From the NCBI GenBank assembly GCA_017397695.1, contig JAFQIF010000066.1, positions 1 to 64,000 on the forward strand: a stretch of 64,000 nt of DNA, in the 5' to 3' direction. Numbering within the stretch: the first letter of the stretch is position 1; the number at the start of each line of letters is the position of its first letter. The position numbers and the translations under genes are program-made. The notes under the pieces are model-generated. The model saw nothing but the letters and a program-made list of their open reading frames with translations. It was not told the DNA's origin and searched no databases. Of the stretch, positions 8,801 to 15,362 are shown one piece after another. The stretch comes from Clostridia bacterium. Its GTDB lineage: Bacteria > Bacillota_A > Clostridia > Christensenellales > Aristaeellaceae.

Positions 8801-9310
8801 CTAGAGTGTATATCCGCTGTGGGAAAAACCGCAGCAGGCTTCCAGATGGGATACGACTTCAAGCAGTTTTGCTTGATCCGTTTCATCAAAACGGCCAATG
8901 CTTGGGCTGTCGATGTCCAGTACGCCGATTACGCGGCCATCATGGTGAATCGGGATCACAATCTCGGAATTGGATGCGCTGTCGCAGGCGATGTGCCCCG
9001 GAAAATCATGCACATCGTACACGCACTGGATGGCGTCTGTCTGAGCTGCTGTGCCGCATACGCCGCGTCCGAGTGGGATTTTGATGCAAGCAGGCAGTCC
9101 GCAGAAGGGCCCCAGCGTCAGTACGCCATTGTCTATCAGATAGAATCCGCACCAGTTAATATCCTGCATGCCCTGCCACAGCAGCGCCGCCGTGTTGGCA
9201 AGGTTGGCGATCGGATGATCAATTCCATCAGTCAGAGACCTGATCTGCGCAAGCATCAGCTCATAACGTGCAGCCCGATCATCAGGATAGGTGATAGTAG
9301 CAAACGACAT
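8801..9310 (-). CDS. msrC: Free methionine-(R)-sulfoxide reductase, GAF type
   Basis: Reduces free L-methionine-(R)-sulfoxide; a cytoplasmic GAF-domain enzyme. The ATG at 9310 follows AAAGGAGAG on the minus strand and gives the usual length (169 aa). The family signature is complete: NWCGFYLIDNGVLTLGPFCG, a run ACIKIPLGRGVCGTAA, then FPGHIACDSASNSEIVIPI and IGVLDIDSPSIGRFDETD. The cysteines in PAC, GVCG and IACD correspond to the catalytic and resolving cysteines of this family. An oxidative repair enzyme is expected in an anaerobe. It shares the minus strand with dut, separated by a copy of the intergenic repeat. Confidence 0.92.
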   Translation of the reverse strand: MSFATITYPDDRAARYELMLAQIRSLTDGIDHPIANLANTAALLWQGMQDINWCGFYLIDNGVLTLGPFCGLPACIKIPLGRGVCGTAAQTDAIQCVYDVHDFPGHIACDSASNSEIVIPIHHDGRVIGVLDIDSPSIGRFDETDQAKLLEVVSHLEACCGFSHSGYTL

Positions 9311-9331
9311 GCAAGCTCTCCTTTCGTGGGG

Positions 9332-9512
9332 AAGACGTCGGGCTTCAGCCCAGCCCTGTCTGAGGGACATTGTTCCTCAGACTCCCTTCTTCCGCTTCGC
9401 GGAGGTTATAAGAAATTTATCATAATATGCGCTGCGCGCATGCGCGCAACGACGATGGAGTATTGTGATAAAATCCCCAGGCGGGTATTAGGGAGGCAGC
9501 CCTAACGTATCC
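9332..9512. repeat. Intergenic palindromic repeat, copy A
   Basis: Right-half core lies on the minus strand at about 9335-9405 (CGCGAAGCGGAAGAAGGG, then a hairpin CTGAGGA...TCCCTCAG, then GGGCTGAAGCCC and GACGTC). A second half, on the plus strand at 9470-9512 (CCCCAGGCGGGTATTAGGG, CAGCCCTAACGTATCC), abuts the dut stop codon. GC-rich GCGCTGCGCGCATGCGCGC sits between them. It fills nearly the whole gap between the reductase start and dut. Confidence 0.75.
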
Positions 9513-10028
9513 TTACCCCCGCGTTGTGGATCCAAAGCCGCCGTTGCGCTTGTCCTGTACGTCGTCGTCAATCGTCACGCCGAAGGGCAGGAAGATACCC
9601 TGCGCAAATGCCGTGCCTGCCGGAATGCGAAGCCCCTTGCCTTCGCGGTTGTCGTTGGTCATGCGCAGAAAAATATGCCCTTCGTTGTCCGAATACGCAT
9701 AGTCGCTGTCGATCACGCCAACGGTATTGTCCAGTTGGAAACGGAATTTAAAGCCGAGGCCGCTGCGAGGATAGAGGGTGAGTACCCAGCCTTCCTCGAT
9801 GAATGCACGAATACCAGTGGGAATCTTGATATTGCCGCCTGCAGGCAGTTCAAAGCCGACGGGAGCAAAGAAATCGTATCCCGCAGAACCACTGGTCGCA
9901 CGGCGAGGCAGCAGGATGTGTTCGTAGGCCATCACAGCCTGCTCGATGCTCTGCTGCGGAAAGGTGGAAATCCAGTCGTTTACAAACTGCTTAAGCGATA
10001 CTTTTTCAAACCTGGCAATGCGCAGCAT
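9513..10028 (-). CDS. dut: dUTP diphosphatase
   Basis: Hydrolyses dUTP to dUMP and diphosphate, protecting DNA from uracil and feeding thymidylate synthesis. The five conserved dUTPase motifs are visible in order: AGYDFFAP, YPRSGLGFK, DNTVGVIDSDY, IPAGTAFAQGIFLPF and the C-terminal arm GGFGSTTRG that closes the site. An N-terminal extension of about 40 residues (MLRIARFEKVSLKQFVNDW...) makes it 171 aa rather than about 145. The start has a strong ribosome site (AAGGAGGA). It lies 12 bases downstream of nrdG on the same strand, joining nucleotide-pool genes in one unit. Confidence 0.95.
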   Translation of the reverse strand: MLRIARFEKVSLKQFVNDWISTFPQQSIEQAVMAYEHILLPRRATSGSAGYDFFAPVGFELPAGGNIKIPTGIRAFIEEGWVLTLYPRSGLGFKFRFQLDNTVGVIDSDYAYSDNEGHIFLRMTNDNREGKGLRIPAGTAFAQGIFLPFGVTIDDDVQDKRNGGFGSTTRG

Positions 10029-10040
10029 GCGAATTCCTCC

Positions 10041-10529
10041 TTATGCCCAAAGCACGATTGTGCCGCTTTCGAGCGTGCGCTTCACGTCGATTACGCGCTG
10101 ATTCTTGCTGCCCTTCCAGTGCAGCTGCACGTCGCGCAATGCCTGCACATATGGGCCATCTACGATTACATCGATCATCGGAATGAAGGGGAGGGTTCGA
10201 ATATCCTCAAACAGGCTGCCGGTGTACAGCCAAATCGTCTTCTGAGGCAGCTTCTCTCGGATCTCAGCGATCAGTGCGCCTACCGTATCTCGGTTGGCGC
10301 AGAACAGAGGATCTCCGCCGGAGAACGTAATGCCGTTCATATAGTCACGCGAGAGCGCCTCAAAAAGCTCGGATTTTGCGGCTTCGTCAAACGGAATCCC
10401 GCTTTTTTCCGGCCAGGTCTGCGGATTCTGGCAGCCTGGACAGCGATGATCGCAGCCTGCAACCCAGAGCACCGTGCGCAGGCCATCGCCATTGAGCATA
10501 TCGTCTACGGTTATGTTATGATAATTCAT
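10041..10529 (-). CDS. nrdG: Anaerobic ribonucleotide reductase activating protein
   Basis: Radical SAM enzyme that makes the glycyl radical on NrdD. The ATG at 10529 gives 162 aa, the family length; longer in-frame extensions run through the upstream repeat and are not credible. The cluster motif is GCDHRCPGCQNPQTW (Cx3Cx2C) at about residues 26-33, followed by ITFSGGDPLF, the SAM-binding GGE-like segment. The C-terminus (SKNQRVIDVKRTLESGTIVLW) is typical. Upstream lies nrdD on the same strand with 232 bases between, almost all taken up by a repeat copy. An AGGGG precedes the start at 13-9 bases; a weak site. Confidence 0.95.
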   Translation of the reverse strand: MNYHNITVDDMLNGDGLRTVLWVAGCDHRCPGCQNPQTWPEKSGIPFDEAAKSELFEALSRDYMNGITFSGGDPLFCANRDTVGALIAEIREKLPQKTIWLYTGSLFEDIRTLPFIPMIDVIVDGPYVQALRDVQLHWKGSKNQRVIDVKRTLESGTIVLWA

Positions 10530-10545
10530 GGGAAAGACCCCTGTT

Positions 10546-10756
10546 CTAACGTATTTGGGAGACGGGGTTACGTCATGGAGACGCTGTCCCCATGACCCTG
10601 GCAGGGACATTATCCCTGCACCCTTCATTGCAGCGCGCATGCGAGCTGCAGAGGAAATAAGAATGTGACACTTAAAACTGTCGCGAAGCGGAAGAAGGGA
10701 GTCTGAGGGTCAATGTCCCTCAGGCAGGTTTTAGGGCAGCAGCCCTAACGTACTCC
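10546..10756. repeat. Intergenic palindromic repeat, copy B (inside nrdD-nrdG)
   Basis: Full-length copy. Right half on the plus strand at 10681-10752: CGCGAAGCGGAAGAAGGG, hairpin CTGAGGG (10703-10709)/CCCTCAG (10717-10723), hairpin AGGGC/GCCCT (10733-10745), ending CTAACGTA. Left half at 10546-10665 carries GGCAGGGACATTATCCCTGC and CAGCGCGCATGCGAGCTG hairpins. CTAACGTA occurs as a direct repeat at both ends (10546-10553 and 10745-10752). The whole element lies between nrdD and nrdG, which share a strand. Confidence 0.8.
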
Positions 10757-10761
10757 TTAAC

Positions 10762-12879
10762 TTACATGCTCTTGCGCTCGGCGATCTCGGCCATCTTCGC
10801 GTCGTTGAGGCGGCTCTGGCCGTGTACGCGGGAATAGGAGAGATAGCCATTCATGCGGTCGATCTTGGTGAGGTTTGTGCTGCCGCACTCGGGGCAAACA
10901 TCCATTTCCAGCTGCTGATGACCGCAGTCATCACAGTAGGCCAGCGAGAGGTTCACACCCTCATAGAAGCCCATCTGCATCGCGCGGCGAACCAGTGTAC
11001 GAATGGCTTCCTTGTTGTAGCCGATCGGATAACGAACGTACTGGATCTTGCCGCCGTTGGAGAGATCCCAGAAGCGTTTTTCGCTGTTCTGCTTTTCGAT
11101 CGGTGTGATCTCTTCGGTTACATGGCAGTGGAAGGAGTTGGACACATACGGCTTGTCGGAGACATTCTCCACGATGCCGTAGAGCTTGCGGAATTGCTCA
11201 ATCTGAAGGCCGCACAGGCTTTCTGCCGGCGTGCCGTAGATGGCGTAAAGGTTGCCGTCTTCCTTTTTGAACTGCGCAATCTTGTCATTGATGTGCTGCA
11301 TGACCTCAAGGGCAAACTGACCGTCTTCACGGATACTCTTGCCGTTGTAAAGCTCCTGCAGCTCGTTGAGCGCGGTATAGCCGAAGGATGCGGTGGCGTA
11401 TTTAAGCAGAGGCTTGATTTTGTCGTACAGGCCCAGATGACCGCCGTAGAAGCCGCCCTCGCAGTAAGCCAACGGATTGGTGCTCGCACGCATTTCTCCG
11501 AGATACGCATAGGTACGGATATGCAGCTTGCGGATCAGCTCCAGATAATAGTCGAGCACCTCGTAGAAATCGCGATTCTCCTTGCGCGCCTTGGCCAGGA
11601 TCAGCGGCAGATGCAGCGATACTGCACCGATGTTGAAACGGCCCACGAACACCGGCTGATCATTCTCGTCCGCAGGCTCCATACCGCCGCGCTCAAACCA
11701 CGGAGAGAGGAACGCGCGGCAGCCCATCGGGCTGATAGTCTGGCCATACTTTTTGTAAATGCTGGATACATAGCCTTCGCCGGTCAAACTCAGCCAATCG
11801 GGATACATTGTCTTGGAGGAGCACTCGATACCCGCTTCAAAGACATCCTCCAGCGGCTTACCGGGGCCGTGCAGGTCCTCGTCATAGAGGAAGACAAGCT
11901 TGGGGAAGAGAACAGGCTTTTTGTTGTTCTTTTTTCCTTGACCTCCGGCATGCACCTTCAGGAACAGTTTGCTGGCAAGCTTGGCCATACGCGTCTGGCC
12001 AAGGCCGAGCGTCATGGTGATGAAGGGATAATCGCCGCGGCTAGAGGCCACGGTGTTGAATTTGTATTCCCAACCCTGGAAGCCCTGCTCAAAGTCATTG
12101 ATGATATCCTTCATCGCTTCCTCGTGTGCACGATCATCGGAAAGCCCCAGGGAGCGGTAACGATCCAGGAAGAGCACATAGCTGCGTTCAGCGTAGGGAT
12201 CAAGCAGCTGATCCACGCTGGAAACGGTGAAGCCGCCGTACTGTTGGCTGGCTGCAGAGAGCACGATATCGCCGATGACGTCGAAGGCGACGTTGAGCGT
12301 TTTGGGCTCGTTATACCAAAGGTTGCCCATCTCAAAGCCACCCTTGAGCACCTCGCCGACATTGAACAGGCAGCAGTTCATGGTGTCCCGGCGGGCAGAC
12401 TGATCGTGGATGTAGATATAGCCGTCGCGCTGGGCCTGAAGCTCTTCAACATTGAGGAAAAACTTCTGGTAGAGCTGCTTGTTAAGCTGGTTGAAGATCA
12501 GGCTGCGGCGGGTAGAAACCAGCGCGCTGTCTGCATTGGAGTTCTCCTTGTCTCCGATGTACATGATCGACTGGCTCTTCTTGTAGACGGTATCGAGCAT
12601 CTGCACGAAATCGGTCTTGTAGTTGCGGTAATCGCGGTAGGATTTGGCCACAGCGGGGCTGATAGCATCCAGCGCACCCTCCACAATGTTGTGCATCTGC
12701 GCAATGTGCACGCCTTCGGTGTCGAGCGATTCACATTTTTCTGTGACAAAACGACAGATGAAGTCAAGATCTTCTTTAGAGAAGGTGTACAGCACGCGCT
12801 CGGCACTCTTGTTTACTGCGGCGACAACCTTATTTACGTTAAACGGATCTTTTGTACCGTCCTTTTTGATGATGTACAT
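10762..12879 (-). CDS. nrdD: Anaerobic ribonucleoside-triphosphate reductase
   Basis: Class III ribonucleotide reductase: converts NTPs to dNTPs in the absence of oxygen using a glycyl radical. The ATG at 12879 follows AAGGGGG and gives 705 aa. Residues 1-95 form the ATP-cone (MYIIKKDGTKDPFNVNKVV...), the allosteric activity switch. The barrel includes QSARRDTMNCCLFNVGEVL, GQTISPMGCRAFLSPWF and RASTNPLAYCEGGFYGGHLG. A zinc ribbon near the end has CDDCGHQQLEMDVCPECGS, and the glycyl-radical loop is RMNGYLSYSRVHG, with the radical at the Gly of NGY. NrdG lies downstream. Upstream are a promoter and paired NrdR-like boxes, so NrdR repression is likely. Confidence 0.97.
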   Translation of the reverse strand: MYIIKKDGTKDPFNVNKVVAAVNKSAERVLYTFSKEDLDFICRFVTEKCESLDTEGVHIAQMHNIVEGALDAISPAVAKSYRDYRNYKTDFVQMLDTVYKKSQSIMYIGDKENSNADSALVSTRRSLIFNQLNKQLYQKFFLNVEELQAQRDGYIYIHDQSARRDTMNCCLFNVGEVLKGGFEMGNLWYNEPKTLNVAFDVIGDIVLSAASQQYGGFTVSSVDQLLDPYAERSYVLFLDRYRSLGLSDDRAHEEAMKDIINDFEQGFQGWEYKFNTVASSRGDYPFITMTLGLGQTRMAKLASKLFLKVHAGGQGKKNNKKPVLFPKLVFLYDEDLHGPGKPLEDVFEAGIECSSKTMYPDWLSLTGEGYVSSIYKKYGQTISPMGCRAFLSPWFERGGMEPADENDQPVFVGRFNIGAVSLHLPLILAKARKENRDFYEVLDYYLELIRKLHIRTYAYLGEMRASTNPLAYCEGGFYGGHLGLYDKIKPLLKYATASFGYTALNELQELYNGKSIREDGQFALEVMQHINDKIAQFKKEDGNLYAIYGTPAESLCGLQIEQFRKLYGIVENVSDKPYVSNSFHCHVTEEITPIEKQNSEKRFWDLSNGGKIQYVRYPIGYNKEAIRTLVRRAMQMGFYEGVNLSLAYCDDCGHQQLEMDVCPECGSTNLTKIDRMNGYLSYSRVHGQSRLNDAKMAEIAERKSM

Positions 12880-12923
12880 CGGTATCCCCCTTTGCGCGTC
12901 TTGTGGAAAACTATTGTGCATAA

Positions 12924-12971
12924 ACACTATATCTTGTGCGTTAAATTATTCTCAAACACAATATTTAGTTC
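12924..12971. promoter_or_regulatory. Pair of NrdR-box-like sites upstream of nrdD
   Basis: ACACTATATCTTGTGC (12924-12939) and ACACAATATTTAGTTC (12956-12971) each resemble the 16-bp NrdR consensus acaCwAtATaTwGtgt. They start exactly 32 bp apart, three helical turns, the spacing known for cooperative NrdR binding. They lie between the nrdD promoter -10 element and the nrdD start. The first site is a good match, the second weaker in its right arm. Confidence 0.65.
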
Positions 12972-12984
12972 GCTATTGGTGTTC

Positions 12985-13013
12985 ATCTTATCATGAAAGC
13001 TACTGCCCGTCAA
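12985..13013 (-). promoter_or_regulatory. Sigma-A promoter for nrdD
   Basis: Read on the minus strand: TTGACG (13013-13008), 17-bp spacer, TAAGAT (12990-12985). The transcript would begin over the NrdR-like boxes, consistent with repression. Confidence 0.7.
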
Positions 13014-13134
13014 GGAAAAAGGGAAATTATGAATAAACTTCATAAAACAAATGACGGACCGTATCGAAACAGAACAAGATTCGGAATGAACAAAAACAGA
13101 CTTTTGGTCTGTAATGTTTTGCGGGGGCTTTTCA

Positions 13135-13163
13135 TTGACAAGGCAGAAAAATAGTGCCATAAT
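13135..13163 (+). promoter_or_regulatory. Sigma-A promoter for the phosphoribosyltransferase gene
   Basis: TTGACA (13135-13140), 17-bp spacer, CATAAT (13158-13163), 61 bases before the start codon. Confidence 0.7.
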
Positions 13164-13223
13164 AAAATAAATGATAGTAACTGGGCATATGCCCGTGAAT
13201 GAGATGAAAGAGGGAAACTGATT

Positions 13224-13784
13224 ATGAAAACGCATTATCATATGACTATCGCAGGCTGTGAGCGAGATCTGCCTATCTGTCCGCTGAATGACAAGCTCTG
13301 CATCGCGGGCTTTGTTATCTTCGGCGACTGTGAGCTGACAGTTGCCTGCGCCAGCGAACTGCTCAAGAAGGCGCCGGAGTTTGATTATATCATCACTGCT
13401 GAGAGCAAGGGCATTCCGCTGGCGTACGAGATGGCCCGCCAGATCGGGGCTAAGAAGTGGCTGCTCGCGCGTAAGGGTGCCAAGCTCTACATGAAGGATC
13501 TCTTCAGTGTTGAAGTGCGTTCTATCACCACCGATCACGTGCAGAAGCTGTATCTGGATGGCGAAGACGCCAAGTTGATGAAGGGCAAGAAGATCCTGAT
13601 CGTGGATGATGTGATCTCCACCGGCGAATCCCTGCGTGCGCTGGAAGAGCTGGTCGCCAAGGCTGGCGGCGAAATCTGCGGCCGTATGGCGATCCTGGCC
13701 GAGGGCGATGCGCAGGAACGCGAAGACCTCATCTATCTGGAGAAACTGCCGCTGTTCGACGCAGAAGGCGAAGTGCTGGCGTAA
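13224..13784 (+). CDS. Purine-type phosphoribosyltransferase (Apt/Xpt-like)
   Basis: A type I phosphoribosyltransferase of 186 aa. The PRPP-binding loop is ILIVDDVISTGESLRALEEL (about residues 126-145), preceded by the flexible-loop region ARKGAKLYMKDLFSVEVRS, and by FDYIITAESKGIPLAYEMAR, which in the adenine/xanthine group binds the base and pyrophosphate. The layout is that of adenine or xanthine phosphoribosyltransferase, but the N-terminal hood does not identify the base. Start ATG at 13224 with GAAAGAGGGAAAC upstream. It is a single gene with its own promoter; a repeat copy begins immediately after its stop, and a terminator follows that. Role: nucleobase salvage by family knowledge. Confidence 0.88.
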   Translation: MKTHYHMTIAGCERDLPICPLNDKLCIAGFVIFGDCELTVACASELLKKAPEFDYIITAESKGIPLAYEMARQIGAKKWLLARKGAKLYMKDLFSVEVRSITTDHVQKLYLDGEDAKLMKGKKILIVDDVISTGESLRALEELVAKAGGEICGRMAILAEGDAQEREDLIYLEKLPLFDAEGEVLA

Positions 13785-13965
13785 GGAAGAACCGAGGGAA
13801 TGTATGGGGATGCTATTCCCATGTCCCTGCGACCGTCTTCGCTGCGCGCAGCGGAGGGAATAAGATCGACTTGCTTATATCCGCCGCGAAGCGGATGAAG
13901 GGGTCTGGGGATGAGATCCCCAGGCGGGTTTGGGCGGAAGCCCGGCGTCTCCCCAACGTCTTTTA
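13785..13965. repeat. Intergenic palindromic repeat, copy C
   Basis: Begins at the stop of the phosphoribosyltransferase gene. Left half holds GGGGATGCTATTCCC-type and CGCTGCGCGCAGCG hairpins; right half holds CCGCGAAGCGG, hairpin CTGGGGA...TCCCCAG near 13913-13931 and GGGCGGAAGCCC near 13942-13953, ending GGCGTCTCC. The arm bases differ from copy B at paired positions but still pair. Confidence 0.75.
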
Positions 13966-13979
13966 TAAAAAACAGAACA

Positions 13980-14035
13980 AACAGTCCCTTTGACGCATAG
14001 GATACACCAGAACGTCGAAAGGGGCTGTTCTTTTT
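13980..14035 (+). terminator. Terminator hairpin directly abutting the LysM gene start
   Basis: AACAGTCCCTTTGACG (13980-13994) pairs with CGTCGAAAGGGGCTGTT (14013-14029) with one wobble and one bulge, followed by TTCTTTTT that runs straight into the ATG at 14036. It would end the phosphoribosyltransferase transcript. Confidence 0.7.
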
Positions 14036-14686
14036 ATGGAAATCAATCATCAGGCTGCCGCACAGGGCGGCACGTACGCTGCAAATGGGGAAGACATGGT
14101 CAATCAACCGGCGCTGGATACGATCGATACGAACTGCCCGACCGGCAGCCAGAGTTACAGGGTGCAGCGTGGGGATAGCTTCTATCTGATTGCGCGCAAG
14201 TTCGGCGTGAGCGTACGCTCGCTGATGAACGCCAATCCGACCATTGCTGCTGGCAGGCTGCTTGTAGGCGATATCCTGTGTGTTCCCTCGGGCGAAGGCC
14301 GTTCCTGTCCGATCGGGTCATCGGCTTATACCGTGCAGCCTGGGCAGAGCGTGGTGGATGTAATGCTTGCTTCAAACGTATCCCTGCGCGCGCTGCGCGA
14401 ATATAATGAGGATATTCGGCTGACGGCGTTGCGTCCAGGCGATGTGCTTTGCGTACCGCCGGGTGGCGACCGGGGTCTCTGCGAAAACGGCGGTCCCGTC
14501 TACCGGATTCAGGAAGGCGATACGCTCGAGGAGATTGCTGCACTTAACGGCACCACAATCGAACAAATGCTCAGGCTCAATCCCAATCTGCTGCCCAGCG
14601 ATTTTGTGGCTGGTCAGGTTATCTGCCTGCCTACGCGACGCCGGGCATCAAGCGAAATGACAGGCGACGGCAGCGACATCATGTAA
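14036..14686 (+). CDS. Triple-LysM domain protein
   Basis: Three LysM modules of about 45 residues each: YRVQRGDSFYLIARKFGVSV...LLVGDILCVPSG (about 42-86), YTVQPGQSVVDVMLASNVSL...LRPGDVLCVPPG (about 97-142) and YRIQEGDTLEEIAALNGTTI...FVAGQVICLPTR (about 154-200). LysM binds N-acetylglucosamine in peptidoglycan or spore cortex. There is no signal peptide or catalytic domain; in spore formers such proteins can be coat or cortex proteins (inference). The start is uncertain: ATG 14036 has AAAGGGG 11 bases upstream, but inside the preceding terminator stem; ATG 14096 after GGGGAAG is an alternative. Cysteines repeat at the end of each module. Confidence 0.85.
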   Translation: MEINHQAAAQGGTYAANGEDMVNQPALDTIDTNCPTGSQSYRVQRGDSFYLIARKFGVSVRSLMNANPTIAAGRLLVGDILCVPSGEGRSCPIGSSAYTVQPGQSVVDVMLASNVSLRALREYNEDIRLTALRPGDVLCVPPGGDRGLCENGGPVYRIQEGDTLEEIAALNGTTIEQMLRLNPNLLPSDFVAGQVICLPTRRRASSEMTGDGSDIM

Positions 14687-14701
14687 CTATTACATACAAA
14701 A

Positions 14702-14729
14702 AAGACCTGCATCTCAGGATGCAGGTCAT
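14702..14729 (-). terminator. Terminator of the DUF512-der-plsY operon
   Basis: A perfect 10-bp stem, GACCTGCATC (14704-14713) with GATGCAGGTC (14718-14727), loop of 4. Read on the minus strand it is followed by TTTTTTG, 12 bases after the plsY stop. On the plus strand the following AT-rich bases lack a T run, so it may stop the LysM transcript less well. Confidence 0.85.
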
Positions 14730-14738
14730 AATTTATGC

Positions 14739-15356
14739 TCAGGCGTTCTTTTTGCCCTTCAATTTGCTGAAATCCAGCTTGTTTTCGCTATGGTTCATCA
14801 GGCGCTTGATGTTCGCCCTGTGGCGCCAGATGACAGAAGCGCCGATGCAGGCAGTGATGATCCAGAGCTTAGGATCGTGCCAGTGGGTGAAAACCACCAG
14901 CAGCGGCAGCGTCACGGCAGCCGCGACGGAACCGACAGAGACGTAATGCGTCACGCCGACCAGAATCAGGAACACCGTGAATGCCAGCAGCGCCTGAATC
15001 GGGAAGACGAACAGCAGGCTGCCAAAGCTGGTTGCGATACCTTTGCCGCCCTTGAAGCCAAAATACAGTGGGTAATAGTGGCCAAGCACCGCGCCAACCA
15101 CGCCCAGCAGGCCGCCCAGTTCGCCGCCGATCAGTCCCTTTCCGATGAATACCGCAATAATGCCCTTGAGCATATCGCCGATGAACGTAAAGAGTGCAGC
15201 TTTGCGTCCGAGGATGCGCAGCATGTTGGTCGTACCGGCATTGCCGCTGCCTTGCTTGCGGATGTCCGTCTTGGCAAACATCTTGGAGATTACGACGCCG
15301 GTGGAGATGCTGCCCAGCAGATAACCGATACCGATTACGAGAATAGTGTTGAGCAT
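14739..15356 (-). CDS. plsY: Acyl-phosphate:glycerol-3-phosphate acyltransferase
   Basis: Integral membrane enzyme that transfers an acyl group from acyl-phosphate to glycerol-3-phosphate, the first step of phospholipid synthesis. 205 aa with about five membrane segments. The three signature motifs are present: YLLGSISTGVVISK with IRKQGSGNAGTTNMLR, then GHYYPLYFGFKGGKGIATSFG, and the C-terminal SVIWRHRANIKRL. The ribosome site AGGAGGA (minus strand) lies inside the end of der, with 6 bases between the genes, so the two are translated as a unit. Confidence 0.96.
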   Translation of the reverse strand: MLNTILVIGIGYLLGSISTGVVISKMFAKTDIRKQGSGNAGTTNMLRILGRKAALFTFIGDMLKGIIAVFIGKGLIGGELGGLLGVVGAVLGHYYPLYFGFKGGKGIATSFGSLLFVFPIQALLAFTVFLILVGVTHYVSVGSVAAAVTLPLLVVFTHWHDPKLWIITACIGASVIWRHRANIKRLMNHSENKLDFSKLKGKKNA

Positions 15357-15362
15357 GGGGGA

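Larger units (their letters stand above)
12880..13223. other. Divergent regulatory region between nrdD and the phosphoribosyltransferase gene
   Basis: This 344-bp gap holds, from left to right, the nrdD leader, two NrdR-like boxes, the nrdD promoter, an AT-rich stretch with a small hairpin ACAGAC-TTTT-GGTCTGT near 13096-13112, and the promoter of the rightward gene. I see no RNA gene in it; the short reading frames that cross it have no ribosome sites. Confidence 0.6.

Noticed and set aside
9513..10595. Plus-strand open frames over dut and nrdG
   Set aside because: dut and nrdG on the minus strand have all family motifs.
10530..10640. N-terminal extension of NrdG
   Set aside because: It would translate part of repeat copy B; the family starts at MNYHNITVDD.
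10822..12996. 724-codon open frame on the plus strand
   Set aside because: Antisense to nrdD; long only because of the codon bias of nrdD in this GC range.
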